64,000 bases of DNA from Nitrospira sp. (GCA_018242685.1 JAFEBM010000023.1:1-64000), one strand, 5' to 3'. Positions 43,728 through 52,820 are shown, numbered from the stretch's first letter. Made by a program: numbers and translations. Notes: generated from the sequence alone by a model not told the origin.

Positions 43728-44855
43728 TCAGCGTCTGCTGAGCAATCGGCTCGACCGGCTCTCTTTATCCTGTTCACCGGTGATGGCCACCAGCACGCCG
43801 TCGCGTAACTTGAAGGAGCCGGATGCCGCCACTATCTCGTCGGCCGACAACCCTGTGTGGATGACGATCTCGTCGCCGACCATCGCGCCGCTTTCGACTT
43901 GCCTGGCGTGCGCGCGGGTTTTGCCGTGATCGTCCGGCTGGATCACGAAGACTTGATCACCTCCCGGCCCCTTGCGCAGGGCGCTGACGGGAACAGCGAT
44001 GGCTATGCGTGATGGGCCGACCGGAACTTGGACGCGCACAGAAGCCCCGGGCGCCGGTGCTTGGTCTGAACCATCGATCCTCGCCCGCACCATCGCATTG
44101 CGGGTCGTCGGGTCGATGCGCGCATCGAGCGCAACGATTCTCGCTGCGATCGGAGAGGCTTGGCCCGCCACGAACACCGCCACGCTAAGGCCTTCCCGCA
44201 GGTCGGCGGCGACTTGCTGCGCGACGGTGAAATCCACGTGGACCGCGTCGCCGACACCTTGCAGCGTCGTCAGTTGCGTGCCTTCGTCGAGGTACTGTCC
44301 GGGATGCACGTCCGCGATGCCGACCCTGGCTTGGAACGGCGCACAAATGGTCTTCTTGGCGATGATCGCTCGGGTACGCGCGATCTGCGCCAACGCAATA
44401 TCGAGGTCCGCGCGCGCCCGATCCACTTCTTCTTGAGTCGTGGCCAGCTCCTGATTCAGATTATGCCGCCGGTTGAGCACCGATTTCGCCAACGCAGCCT
44501 GGGCTTCCTGGGCCTTGAGGTCCGCTTCTTCGACGGAGACGTCGAGTGCGACGAGAACGGTCCCCTTGTTGACGATCTGTCCCGGAATCAACGTAACGTG
44601 GCGTACGGTTCCGGCAAGCTCATTCTTGAGCGTGATGGACCGGAGCGCCAAGACCGTCCCAATCGACGTGGTGGTCTGTCGATGCTCAATCTCTCTTGCC
44701 GAGACGACCGTCACCGATTCCATCGGCTCCGGTTGGCCGGCGGAAGCCTCGGCCTTGGCTTGAATGGATGCATACTTCTGCAACCCCAAACTGGTGCCGA
44801 TGGCGATGATGAAGACCAGTAACAATAATGAACCGAACCACCCACGACGAGTCAT
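43728..44855 (-). CDS. RND-pump periplasmic adaptor (membrane fusion protein)
   Basis: 375 residues from the ATG at 44855 (AGGAGGG upstream; the frame is open from 44936). An N-terminal membrane anchor precedes a lipoyl domain (LKNELAGTVRHVTLIPGQIV), an alpha-hairpin (LAKSVLNRRHNLNQELATT) and beta-barrel regions. It links the inner-membrane pump to the outer-membrane duct. First gene of the operon. Confidence 0.92.
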   Translation of the reverse strand: MTRRGWFGSLLLLVFIIAIGTSLGLQKYASIQAKAEASAGQPEPMESVTVVSAREIEHRQTTTSIGTVLALRSITLKNELAGTVRHVTLIPGQIVNKGTVLVALDVSVEEADLKAQEAQAALAKSVLNRRHNLNQELATTQEEVDRARADLDIALAQIARTRAIIAKKTICAPFQARVGIADVHPGQYLDEGTQLTTLQGVGDAVHVDFTVAQQVAADLREGLSVAVFVAGQASPIAARIVALDARIDPTTRNAMVRARIDGSDQAPAPGASVRVQVPVGPSRIAIAVPVSALRKGPGGDQVFVIQPDDHGKTRAHARQVESGAMVGDEIVIHTGLSADEIVAASGSFKLRDGVLVAITGEQDKESRSSRLLSRR

Positions 44856-45217
44856 GACTGATACCCTCCTGTCTGTGCTGGTGGAACGCTCTTGATCGCC
44901 CTCCACCGGCGTGAACCTGACTGACGGGTTCAGCAATGAGCGTTCCAGACATGCATCGCGAGCAAGTAAAACGTGTAACTCATGAATAGTACGGTGAAAT
45001 ATTTATTGGGTTGGAGAAATCTTGGGACCAAAAGAAAAGCATTGCCGATGTGAGTCTGCCGTCAGTTCGACAGGTGCCGAAATATCGGCGATTGTCACTG
45101 AGATAAGGAGCGTCAGACCGAGGCTGGCTGTCCCAACCTGCTTCGTGGAGAAGAACTCCAAAATGCCTGGAAAACAATACCGTCGCAAATTCTACCCGGT
45201 TTGGTTCTCCACGTTTA
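44856..45217. other. Intergenic region upstream of the efflux operon
   Basis: 362 bp with only short, unconvincing frames on either strand. It should hold the efflux-operon promoter. I found no regulator gene next to the operon and no clear palindromic operator. Confidence 0.4.
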
Positions 45218-45535
45218 TCATTGCTCTTTCGGCCAGTAGTCCCGTTGAAATTCCTTCAAGACCCCGTCAGAGTCGAACGTGAGAATCTTATTCCAGCCTT
45301 GAGCGCCGCCGTAGCCCCGGAACTCCCACCGTAAAATTTCTCCACCGTCTCCGGCTTTTGTTCGCTTCGCCGGGCGTCCCCATTCTTGCACATAGTAATC
45401 TTTCGTCTTCACGCCGACCTCCTGCCGAGTCTTCTCGTCAAACGCCTGCCATCGTTCTTCCAAAGTTGCGAAACATCCGGAGAGGAGCGGCACAGCAATC
45501 AGGACGACATAGAAAAGCAGATTCAATTTCCTCAT
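45218..45535 (-). CDS. Small SmpA-like lipoprotein, paralogue A
   Basis: 105 residues: lipobox LLSGC, then RWQAFDEKTRQEVGVKT, DYYVQEWGRPAK and GGEILRWEFRGYGGAQGW. It is clearly homologous to the gene at 53136 and shares the GxP...GGE..W.F core with the lipoprotein at 14462. The core resembles BamE/SmpA folds. Exported, function unknown. Its ATG overlaps the stop of the upstream gene by 4 nt. Confidence 0.75.
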   Translation of the reverse strand: MRKLNLLFYVVLIAVPLLSGCFATLEERWQAFDEKTRQEVGVKTKDYYVQEWGRPAKRTKAGDGGEILRWEFRGYGGAQGWNKILTFDSDGVLKEFQRDYWPKEQ

Positions 45536-46302
45536 GGCGTTCCTCCTTTGTATGGGGCGATTCTCATTGTCCTCATACCTTCGTTGGACAAGCTTGGCAG
45601 CTTCCGATCGCCGTAAAACCGAAAGCTTGTGACCAGGCGATGAAAGAGAGGTTGGTATGTTTCGTAAAACTCAGGCGTCGACGCGTATTCCAATACATAC
45701 ATGTCCAACTCGTCTTGAACGATGACGAAGTTCTCAATCAGGACCGGGGCGAGAAACTCCGACTCCCACATTGGAACTGCGATCCGGTCACGAATGACGA
45801 GGACATGCGCGGGACGCTGATCAACCAGACAGTTCTCATGCAGCAGCATCTCAGTCCGTTGATTCGTTTGCAATCGGTCGATCTCTTGTTCGATCGCAGC
45901 CCCCTTTCGCGGATAGCGGTTGACGCTGAGGAGCACGACCGTGTGACGCGATTGATCAACCAATCCCACGAATAACGCCTTGAGCGCAGAATCCGTCGGA
46001 TCCACGGGGGCGGCCCAGGCAGCCGGACCTTCAAAGCTGAAATCTCCGTCCGAGAACCGGAAGGCGGTAAAACGCAGGTCGTTATGTACCGACGCGGGCT
46101 CTGTCGAGGCTGTCCCCAGGACTGCAGCGCAGTGTTCAGGCGCCTTCCAGACGGATCGGGCATCTTCCCGGATGTCCACGAAGCCTTCCCTCAAGCCCTG
46201 CGCGTCAAACGCGACCTGGTGTTGTTCGGCTGTCGCGCACTCGACTGAAAGCATTAAGGCCAACGGGATGACGTACAGGAGCAAGTTCTTTAGTCTATTC
46301 AT
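45532..46302 (-). CDS. Exported protein of unknown function
   Basis: 256 residues from the ATG at 46302 (AAAGGAAA upstream; the frame runs open to 46560). A signal peptide (LLLYVIPLALMLSVECATA) precedes a mature domain with SVNRYPRKG and a long C-terminal RLVTSFRFYGDRK. The pattern of a domain measuring or binding something after a surface exposure is not one I recognise. Its 3' end overlaps the paralogue-A lipoprotein gene, so they are translationally coupled. Confidence 0.65.
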   Translation of the reverse strand: MNRLKNLLLYVIPLALMLSVECATAEQHQVAFDAQGLREGFVDIREDARSVWKAPEHCAAVLGTASTEPASVHNDLRFTAFRFSDGDFSFEGPAAWAAPVDPTDSALKALFVGLVDQSRHTVVLLSVNRYPRKGAAIEQEIDRLQTNQRTEMLLHENCLVDQRPAHVLVIRDRIAVPMWESEFLAPVLIENFVIVQDELDMYVLEYASTPEFYETYQPLFHRLVTSFRFYGDRKLPSLSNEGMRTMRIAPYKGGTP

Positions 46303-46352
46303 ATCTCTTTTCCTTTCACACATATACCATTCATTCTGTCGAGCATGATGGG

Positions 46353-47405
46353 TCACTGTGCCGCTACCCCGGCTAGCGTATGAGTCGGCTGGTGACTGGT
46401 CGCAAACGCAGCAATCGTTTTCAAGGCGTTCACGTCTTGTGAGTGATTCAACCGATCGAGAGCGTGCAGTGCGAGCGAGACATGGGTGTCTCGAGTCGCC
46501 ATGACACGATCCAAAATACGTTCTTCTCCTAGCAACCTCACCATATCGGCTAGTAACCACACCCTATCAGCATGTCCGCTACGCACAATTTTCCGCAGCA
46601 GGTGCTGTGCTGCCTCACGGCCGGCGCTCGAACCGTATCGTTCAAGGTAAATCAACGGCAACAGCGAGCGCCCCATGGCGAGAGAGGTTCCAACCGGCTT
46701 TCTCAAAACAAGTGCATCGCCGATGAAGTCGAGGAGGTCGTCATGGATCTGAAATGCGATCCCAAGATGGAGACCGTATGTCCGCATCGCCTCGATTTCA
46801 TGGACATCGCCTCCGCCCACGATGACCGGCAGAGTCGTTGCCGCGGCGAATTGCGAGGCGGTCTTGCCGCGCACGATCGCGAGGTAGTTCTCCTCCGGGT
46901 CCGATTGGTCCGATGGCAAAAGTTCGCGGATCTCGCCCAGGCAACAGGCTCGGGCGTAATCATTCAGCTTGTGCAACGCCGCAAGCACGTTGCAGGGTTC
47001 AAAGGAGAATTCCAACTCTCGAAGAACGGCAAAGGAGTGTAGGATCAAATAGTCGCCGAGCACGATGGCCGAGCCGATCCCAACCTGCCTGTGCAATGCG
47101 GGGAGGCCGCGACGTTCGTCTGCTTCATCTGCGATATCGTCATGAATCAATGAGGCGCCATGGAGCAGTTCAAGAGCGGCGGCGACCATGGTCATGTTCC
47201 TGGGTTCGTGGCCGGTGGCCGACGCCGCAACGAAGACGAGCAGCGCTCGAAGCATCTTTCCCTGCTCGAAATACGGAGCCAGCACCGCAGTGGCAGGAGT
47301 CTTTTCCAAGTCCAATACGACCTTGTTACGGGAGGCTCGAAGATAGAGTTCATAGCGATCGAGAAGTTCGTCCATGCTTTCCTGGCAAGTCACATTGCTA
47401 GTCAT
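46353..47405 (-). CDS. Polyprenyl diphosphate synthase (trans-prenyltransferase)
   Basis: 350 residues from the ATG at 47405 (AAGGAAA upstream). The first Asp-rich motif is DDIAD (89-93), the second DDLLD (222-226), and GKMLRALLVF and GKTASQF are the family's substrate-binding regions. It extends isoprenoid chains from IPP; the first motif is one residue shorter than DDxxxxD types, which is typical of long-chain synthases. A possible prenyltransferase and a UbiE-like methyltransferase lie nearby, which points toward quinone or related isoprenoid synthesis. Confidence 0.88.
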   Translation of the reverse strand: MTSNVTCQESMDELLDRYELYLRASRNKVVLDLEKTPATAVLAPYFEQGKMLRALLVFVAASATGHEPRNMTMVAAALELLHGASLIHDDIADEADERRGLPALHRQVGIGSAIVLGDYLILHSFAVLRELEFSFEPCNVLAALHKLNDYARACCLGEIRELLPSDQSDPEENYLAIVRGKTASQFAAATTLPVIVGGGDVHEIEAMRTYGLHLGIAFQIHDDLLDFIGDALVLRKPVGTSLAMGRSLLPLIYLERYGSSAGREAAQHLLRKIVRSGHADRVWLLADMVRLLGEERILDRVMATRDTHVSLALHALDRLNHSQDVNALKTIAAFATSHQPTHTLAGVAAQ

Positions 47406-47418
47406 GTTCACTTTCCTT

Positions 47419-47649
47419 TCAGTACTGTAGGTCTTGCTTGATCGTCGGTCGCGACAGGTCATTCGTCCGACCATCATACGGCGTACCATTGCGGGCATCC
47501 TCGAATCTGCTTGTTCTTAAACGGAAGTGATGCTCACGAGCCCCGCAGCAGGTGCAACGCCATATTTCGATCGAGAGTGGGCCATTGATTCCAAATAGAT
47601 ATTCGTACGGGTTCAGGACCATGAGTCCTCCGCATTGGATGCACAGCAT
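47419..47649 (-). CDS. Small zinc-ribbon protein, copy 1
   Basis: 76 residues from an ATG with AAGGAGG, starting MLCIQCGGLMVL and containing CTCCGA, so CxxC...CxxC forms a treble-clef or zinc-ribbon site. The middle has a charged, possibly nucleic-acid-binding surface (HHFRLRTSRFEDARNG). A paralogue with the same length lies 750 bp further right. Function unknown. The frame is open to 47754, without support for an earlier start. Confidence 0.7.
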   Translation of the reverse strand: MLCIQCGGLMVLNPYEYLFGINGPLSIEIWRCTCCGAREHHFRLRTSRFEDARNGTPYDGRTNDLSRPTIKQDLQY

Positions 47650-47967
47650 GTGTCCTCCTTGCATGTTGAAGGTCGTGAGACGGGAGTCGATTCGGCTGCC
47701 GATTTCTGTTCGATCGACAGACCTCCTTGGTTGAGAATCAGGTGCGATGTCCATTCACTGTGTGTAACTGCCACATCGTGAAAATATTCCTGTCATGCGG
47801 GAGTTTTTGTGCAGAAGCTCAAGCTTGGCCCAGGCTTCGCCTGCGCCGCGTGGCGGTTCTCCAGACACATGAAAACCCTGCCACGCCGGCGAAGAGAACG
47901 GGCGAGGTCGTCTTTCCCCGGCATAGCCTCGGCCCAGTTAGAGTGCAATCGTATGGTCGAATCTAAG

Positions 47968-48348
47968 CTAACGACCGCCGATGACTCCCCCCAATGACCC
48001 CCCGATGCCGGGTGCTCCTATGTTGCCGGAAGCCCCTAGACCGCCGGATGTCTCCATCCAACCGAATGGCTCCCTGCTACCGAATGCGCCCATGCGACCG
48101 AACGAGTCCAAGCTGCCGGATGAGGTTCTTCCGCTGGGCAATCCAATTGGAACTTCGCTAAAGCGCCAAGCCTGCCCGCCTCTCGCAGTTTCCGGGGGAT
48201 TCCCATGACTCGTACTTCCAATATTCTTTTGAGTTCCACTCGCTCCAGTGTTTCCACCCGTCGATTTCCAGGCCTGGGATGCGTCGGTGAAGAGCAGCAT
48301 GCTGCCGGCCATCACCATGTATGCGCAGGTTTGTTGCCGTATTCTCAT
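47968..48348 (-). CDS. Secreted Gly/Ser-rich low-complexity protein
   Basis: 126 residues with a signal peptide (MVMAGSMLLFTDASQA) and a mature part of Gly, Ser and Pro repeats (for example SLDSFGRMGAFGSREPFGW, GASGNIGAPGIGGSLGG). No folded domain is recognisable. It lies between the two zinc-ribbon copies on the same strand and may be an exported structural or surface protein; alternatively it is a non-functional open frame kept by GC-rich sequence. Confidence 0.5.
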   Translation of the reverse strand: MRIRQQTCAYMVMAGSMLLFTDASQAWKSTGGNTGASGTQKNIGSTSHGNPPETARGGQAWRFSEVPIGLPSGRTSSGSLDSFGRMGAFGSREPFGWMETSGGLGASGNIGAPGIGGSLGGVIGGR

Positions 48349-48395
48349 GGGATCCTCCTTCGAAGTAAGGTTATAGGTAGACTACCGTTTCCCCC

Positions 48396-48626
48396 TCAGT
48401 ACTGTAGGTCTTGCTTGATTACCGGCCGTGACAGGTCATGCGTCCGACCATCATATGGCGTACCGCTACGGCATTCTCGAAGTCGCCTGTTCTTCAGCCG
48501 CAGCGGATACTTACGAGCCCCGCAGCAGATGCAACGCCATATTTCGATCGAGACTGACTCTCTGACTTCAAACAGTTCTTCCCACTCGTCCAGGACCGTG
48601 AGTCCTCCGCATCGGATGCACAGCAT
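48396..48626 (-). CDS. Small zinc-ribbon protein, copy 2
   Basis: 76 residues, MLCIRCGGLTVL with the second knuckle CICCGA, homologous to copy 1 over its whole length and ending SRPVIKQDLQY against SRPTIKQDLQY. Conservation of the cysteines and both ends in the two copies argues that the protein is made. It is preceded by the duplicated leader described under the repeat. Confidence 0.7.
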   Translation of the reverse strand: MLCIRCGGLTVLDEWEELFEVRESVSIEIWRCICCGARKYPLRLKNRRLRECRSGTPYDGRTHDLSRPVIKQDLQY

Positions 48627-48915
48627 GTGTCCTCCTTGTAATGTTGAAGGGTAATGAGACGGTGTTGATTCGACTGTCGATTTCCGTTCGATCGACAGGC
48701 CTCCTCGGTTGAGAATCAGGTGCGATGTCCATTCACTGTGTGTAACTGCCGCCTCGTGAAAATATTCCCGCCATGCGGAAGTTTTTGGTGGGAATAAAAT
48801 CGCCTATCCATCGGTCTCAAGAGAATCAAAGCAATAGGCCTGCGACAGTCATGGCGGCCGAGGGGGACATGTCGCCGGTGAATAGAGGTGCTCTCATCCA
48901 CACAGGGAGATGACC

Positions 48916-49671
48916 ATGGCATCTGAAGTGATCGCCGATCGAAGGAATGAATGGTTTGTGCCTTCTCGTGGCCCGCTCAACGTTCGGGTGCTGATCGGCC
49001 TGCTCTTTCTTCCCTATACGGGGATGGTGCTGGCCTACACGATCATCGGCGCCATGCTGGCTGAGCGTATTTATTGGGATCGGGTGGGGGCGATGGCTGC
49101 AATTTATTTCTTGGCCCTCGGTATCGGGGCGCATGCGTTGGATGCCGTCGGCAGCAAGAACGTCAAGCCGTGGGGGACCGTGTTTTCCGACGAGTCACTC
49201 TGGGGGTTAGCTCTTTTCTCGATTACGATCGCGTACAGCATCGGGATCTACTATATGGTGTTGTACACACCGCTTCTGACGCTGATCGCCTTGGCTGAAG
49301 GGTTCTTTCTGTTCGCCTACAATCTGGAATGGTTCGGCGGCCGATTCCACACCGATGCATGGTTTGCCGTCTCGTGGGGCGGCCTGCCTGTTCTCGCCGG
49401 GTACATTCTTCAGATGAATCGGCTTTCCCTGACGGCCCTGATCGTGGCAATCGCGACGGGTTTGTTGAGTCTCGTGGAGATCAAGGCGTCACGGCCATAT
49501 AAGGCGTTGAGGCGCCATCTTCCGACGACAAAGACGGAAGGTGATGAAGAGCAGAGAGAGATGCTTCAGCGGTACGAGGTGATCCTCAAAAGCCTCAGCG
49601 CGGGGGTCCTCCTTCTGGGGATCGGACTGTTGATGTGGCGTATCGCGAGTCCTGTGTGTTCGCCGTCATGA
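48916..49671 (+). CDS. Polytopic membrane protein, possibly UbiA-like prenyltransferase
   Basis: About 251 residues with seven or eight helices; the start is the second ATG (48916) because GGGAG is correctly spaced before it. A UbiA-like reading comes from the segment GIGAHALDAVGSK, which sits where the first Asp-rich motif of UbiA enzymes would be, but the canonical NDxxDxxxD is not complete. A polyprenyl synthase and a UbiE-like methyltransferase lie close by, which supports the idea by context only. Its last 77 bp overlap the convergent methyltransferase gene. Confidence 0.5.
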   Translation: MASEVIADRRNEWFVPSRGPLNVRVLIGLLFLPYTGMVLAYTIIGAMLAERIYWDRVGAMAAIYFLALGIGAHALDAVGSKNVKPWGTVFSDESLWGLALFSITIAYSIGIYYMVLYTPLLTLIALAEGFFLFAYNLEWFGGRFHTDAWFAVSWGGLPVLAGYILQMNRLSLTALIVAIATGLLSLVEIKASRPYKALRRHLPTTKTEGDEEQREMLQRYEVILKSLSAGVLLLGIGLLMWRIASPVCSPS

Positions 49672-50347
49672 TGGCAGATCCGTAGGCGGTCAGATATTCC
49701 AGCCGGATGTTCTCGAAGCCCTGTTCCTTAAGCACCTCGGTCAATTCCGGAATCCAGCGCGTGTGCTGGATCAGGCCGGGCAGGCCGTAGTAAATGTCCC
49801 GCCACGCGGGACAGAGCCGAGTTCCCACTCGCTGCAACATCCAGAAATACAGGCGCCACATCGGGATCAGGCAGGGTTTGGGCGGATAGGTAAAGTCATG
49901 CATGAGCAGAAGGCCGCCTTTCCTCAGCATGGCCTTGGTGACGGGGGTCAGACGTTCTAAGTCGGCATATTTTGCCAGATAAGAAGAAACCACGCAGTCG
50001 AAGGGTTCGGCGGATCGATAGTCTTCCGCCCGGCTCAACACGAAGTCCACATTGGCCAAGCCAAGCTTGTGGATTTTGCTTCGAGCGATCTCGAGATATT
50101 CCTCCCGTAGTTCAACTCCGATCACCCGGCAATGCGGAAACTGTTCGGCGATCGCCAGCGTAGAAATGCCGGTGCCGCAGGCCAGGTCCAGAATGCGTCG
50201 TGGATTCGGAGGCAACAGCTCGATGATCCTCCGCTTCCACCGGCGGTCGATACCGAAGGTTGCGTAATGAACCACCGCATCGTAGGTCCTTCCTGTACCG
50301 GAGAAGAACCGATGGACCAATTCCACTCTTGCATCGTGCGTTTGCAT
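49595..50347 (-). CDS. UbiE/MenG-like class I methyltransferase
   Basis: 250 residues from an ATG with AAAGGAGGG. N-terminal SGTGRTYDAVVHYATFGIDR and the SAM motif ILDLACGTGISTLAIAEQF match UbiE/COQ5-type enzymes that methylate quinone rings. HCRVIGVELREEYLEIA supplies the acidic end of strand 2. It overlaps the convergent membrane-protein gene by 77 bp. Substrate is not determinable from sequence. Confidence 0.82.
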   Translation of the reverse strand: MQTHDARVELVHRFFSGTGRTYDAVVHYATFGIDRRWKRRIIELLPPNPRRILDLACGTGISTLAIAEQFPHCRVIGVELREEYLEIARSKIHKLGLANVDFVLSRAEDYRSAEPFDCVVSSYLAKYADLERLTPVTKAMLRKGGLLLMHDFTYPPKPCLIPMWRLYFWMLQRVGTRLCPAWRDIYYGLPGLIQHTRWIPELTEVLKEQGFENIRLEYLTAYGSAIMTANTQDSRYATSTVRSPEGGPPR

Positions 50348-50574
50348 GACAAACCCTCCTTTCTATCGCCATTTCCTATTCTGACCTTCTGCTCATGGTT
50401 TCTATTCCCGATGTCGCATTGATTTGGTGGCCGCACTGCTGTTAAGTAGGAGCCCTGTCGCCGGGATTGAGCGATATCGCAGCAGTGAATCCGAGATTGC
50501 AGTAGAAGCCTTCATGAATAATGCGGGCCTAGAACCACATCACTCAATTGCATCGGGAATAAATCGGCTCAGAA

Positions 50575-51135
50575 ATGGGTCTTATCAGGAACCTGCAACC
50601 GGAGCGGTCGTCTGAGCAAGACGAGCCCTCACGATTTGAAAAAGCCATCCTCCCGCATCTCGATGCGGCGTACAATTTGGCGCGCTGGCTGACACGTAAC
50701 GACCAAGATGCGGAAGACATGGTTCAAGAAGCCTGCTTGCGCGCGTTCAAATCGTTCGACGGCTTCTATGGAGTCCATGCGAAAGCGTGGCTGCTCACGA
50801 TCGTGCGGAACACCTGTTACACGTGGCTCGGCAAGAACCGAGTTCATGACCTGTCTGCCTCGCTTGATGAAGACGTGCACCAAGCGGAAAGTCAGGTTCC
50901 GGACCCGCAGGCGCTGCTGCCCCGATTCGAAGATAATCAGGCGCTCCGGCAAGCCTTGGAAGGATTACCGGCGGAGTTCCGCGAAGTGTTGATCCTGCGA
51001 GAACTGGAAGGGCTTTCGTATAAGGAGATCGCCGATGTTACCGGTATTCCACAGGGGACGGTCATGTCTCGTCTGGCCCGCGCTCGAGGTCGGTTGAAAC
51101 TCTCGCTCGCCGGCCACATGAACAAGGAACATTGA
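50575..51135 (+). CDS. ECF-type RNA polymerase sigma factor
   Basis: 186 residues with sigma-2 (LTRNDQDAEDMVQEACLRAF) and sigma-4 (LRELEGLSYKEIADVTGIPQ, then GTVMSRLARARGRL). The start ATG has only a weak ribosome site. The anti-sigma gene follows at once, so it should respond to an envelope signal. Close in type to RpoE-like ECF factors. Confidence 0.92.
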   Translation: MGLIRNLQPERSSEQDEPSRFEKAILPHLDAAYNLARWLTRNDQDAEDMVQEACLRAFKSFDGFYGVHAKAWLLTIVRNTCYTWLGKNRVHDLSASLDEDVHQAESQVPDPQALLPRFEDNQALRQALEGLPAEFREVLILRELEGLSYKEIADVTGIPQGTVMSRLARARGRLKLSLAGHMNKEH

Positions 51136-51136
51136 C

Positions 51137-51895
51137 GTGAATTGCCAAGAAGTCCGGATACTCATTGACGGCTATGTGGACGGAGAGTTGGATCCGATCC
51201 GCAACCGGGAGGTCGAACAGCACTTCCGAACTTGTCCGGCCTGTTCGACTGTGCTCAACAGTCATCAGGCGTTGCGAGCGGCATTACGAACCGGTTCGCT
51301 CTATCGGACGGCGCCCCCGGCGCTACGGAACCGAATTCGATCATCCTTCAAGCCGGCACCCACCCGGAAATCGCTCATGGGCTTACCGCAATGGCGCTGG
51401 GTTGCCGTCGCGGCTTCTCTTGCGCTTGTGAGTGTCCTCACCTGGCGCGCGGTGCCTTTCTTGCCGACTGAAACTGCAGATGACCAGTTGATTCAAGAAG
51501 TCACCGCCAGCCACGTACGTTCGTTGATGGTCACCCATCTGGTAGATATCTCGTCTTCCGACCGGCATGTAGTCAAGCCTTGGTTCACCGGCAAGCTTGA
51601 TTTCGCCCCATCCGTCGCTGATCTGACCGAACAAGGGTTTCCTATGGTCGGAGGTAGACTCGATTATGTGAACGGTCGGGCGGTTGCCGGACTGGTGTAC
51701 AAACGGCGGGAGCATGTCATCAATGTCTTTCTCTGGCCGTCCGCCGCCGCGGTAGAGACAAGGTCGCTGGCTCACCAGGGCTACCATCTGGTTTGTTGGA
51801 CCCAGTCCGGCATGACCTATTGGGCCATATCCGATTTGAACAGCCGCGAACTACAGGAATTCGTTCAGCTCCTGCAAAGTCCCTCCTCACACTGA
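51137..51895 (+). CDS. Membrane-anchored zinc-finger anti-sigma factor
   Basis: 252 residues from a GTG right after the sigma stop. The N-terminal HFRTCPACS plus Cys in VNCQEV forms the HxxxCxxC anti-sigma zinc site. One helix (VAVAASLALVSVLTW) follows, then an extracytoplasmic domain of ~140 residues (DKHVVKPWF, GGRLDYVNGRAVAGLVYKRR) of a known but uncharacterised type. It should hold the ECF factor inactive. Confidence 0.88.
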   Translation: MNCQEVRILIDGYVDGELDPIRNREVEQHFRTCPACSTVLNSHQALRAALRTGSLYRTAPPALRNRIRSSFKPAPTRKSLMGLPQWRWVAVAASLALVSVLTWRAVPFLPTETADDQLIQEVTASHVRSLMVTHLVDISSSDRHVVKPWFTGKLDFAPSVADLTEQGFPMVGGRLDYVNGRAVAGLVYKRREHVINVFLWPSAAAVETRSLAHQGYHLVCWTQSGMTYWAISDLNSRELQEFVQLLQSPSSH

Positions 51896-51959
51896 CAGCC
51901 GGTCAGCCCTGTGATCGTCTCGAGGTCAGGCTCCAATAGCATTTCTGAGAAGTCTTGAA

Positions 51960-52820
51960 TCATGGCGCGTTCGCTATCAGCCGCGCCAGTGCGCGGTCGA
52001 GTTCCGGCACATCCGGCAGAACGATCTGAAACTCTCCCTCAAGCGTTTCCCGCATTTCGGTCACGCTCGTAATCAGGCGTCGATCTTTACGGCCGGCTCG
52101 ATGATGCACGGTCAGTTGGTTGTTGAGCAGCCCATAACGTCGATCCGGTGCGGGCCTGGCTGCCAGCAGGCCGGTCACAAACCGGGACTCCGGGTGGGTG
52201 GATAAGTACCAATTGGCCATCTCGTAATCGGGCAACAATTGCTCGGCCAAGCTGAACCGGTACAACGAGACCCAGTTGTCGCCGATTTGGACTTGCTCGA
52301 TAAATTCCTCAAACTCCTCCTGAGCCTTCACCAGACGGAACGGTTCATGCGGGGTGGCTTGCTCGATATCGATTTCAAGTCGTAATGGGCCCGTCAGCGT
52401 CACCCCACCGAATCCAGCGTCCACAACGTAGCGCCCTTCGTTAAGATCGACCAGAAGCAACATATGACTCCGGGGCGGCACGGCTCCTTCCGGCATGTTC
52501 CATAACACGCGCGCGGCGAGACCGGTCACGCGGAACCCCAGTGCGTCGAGCGCATGTTTGAGCAGGAGGTTCTGCTCAAAGCAATAACCGCCGCGGCCGT
52601 CCCGTACCAACTTCTGCTGAAGCGACTCCAGATCCAGGTGGACCGGCCATCTCATCAAGGAACTCAGGTTTTCAAATGCAATGGTTTCGGTGTGGCGGAG
52701 CTGGATGGCCCGCAAGGTATCCAGCGTCGGCTTGCGTGCTCCTTCGTAACCGATGCGCTTGAAATAGGCATTCAAGTCGATTGTCACTGCCTGATTCTGC
52801 TGTGGCGTTGGACTATCCAT
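51960..52820 (-). CDS. nat: Arylamine N-acetyltransferase
   Basis: 286 residues from the ATG at 52820 (GGGAG upstream; the frame is open to 52844). The catalytic triad is Cys80 in RGGYCFE, His119 in SHMLLLV and Asp134 in VDAGFG. It transfers acetyl from acetyl-CoA to arylamines or hydrazines in the cytoplasm. Full family length. Confidence 0.93.
   Translation of the reverse strand: MDSPTPQQNQAVTIDLNAYFKRIGYEGARKPTLDTLRAIQLRHTETIAFENLSSLMRWPVHLDLESLQQKLVRDGRGGYCFEQNLLLKHALDALGFRVTGLAARVLWNMPEGAVPPRSHMLLLVDLNEGRYVVDAGFGGVTLTGPLRLEIDIEQATPHEPFRLVKAQEEFEEFIEQVQIGDNWVSLYRFSLAEQLLPDYEMANWYLSTHPESRFVTGLLAARPAPDRRYGLLNNQLTVHHRAGRKDRRLITSVTEMRETLEGEFQIVLPDVPELDRALARLIANAP

Larger units (their letters stand above)
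47418..48790. repeat. Duplicated ~395-bp unit carrying a zinc-ribbon gene and its leader
   Basis: 47418-47813 and 48395-48790 are homologous, from the zinc-ribbon gene's 3' end through a shared leader whose GGTTGAGAATCAGGTGCGAT start is followed by identical sequence through GTGTGTAACTGCC, and on to GAAAATATTC. The segment between them carries one Gly-rich protein gene. Confidence 0.8.

Noticed and set aside
44980..45282. Short frames on both strands upstream of the efflux operon
   Set aside because: No ribosome site, no domain, no similarity to anything I recognise.
47400..48800. CRISPR-like or insertion-sequence origin for the duplicated zinc-ribbon units
   Set aside because: There are only two long units with coding content and no short spaced repeats, terminal inverted repeats or transposase.
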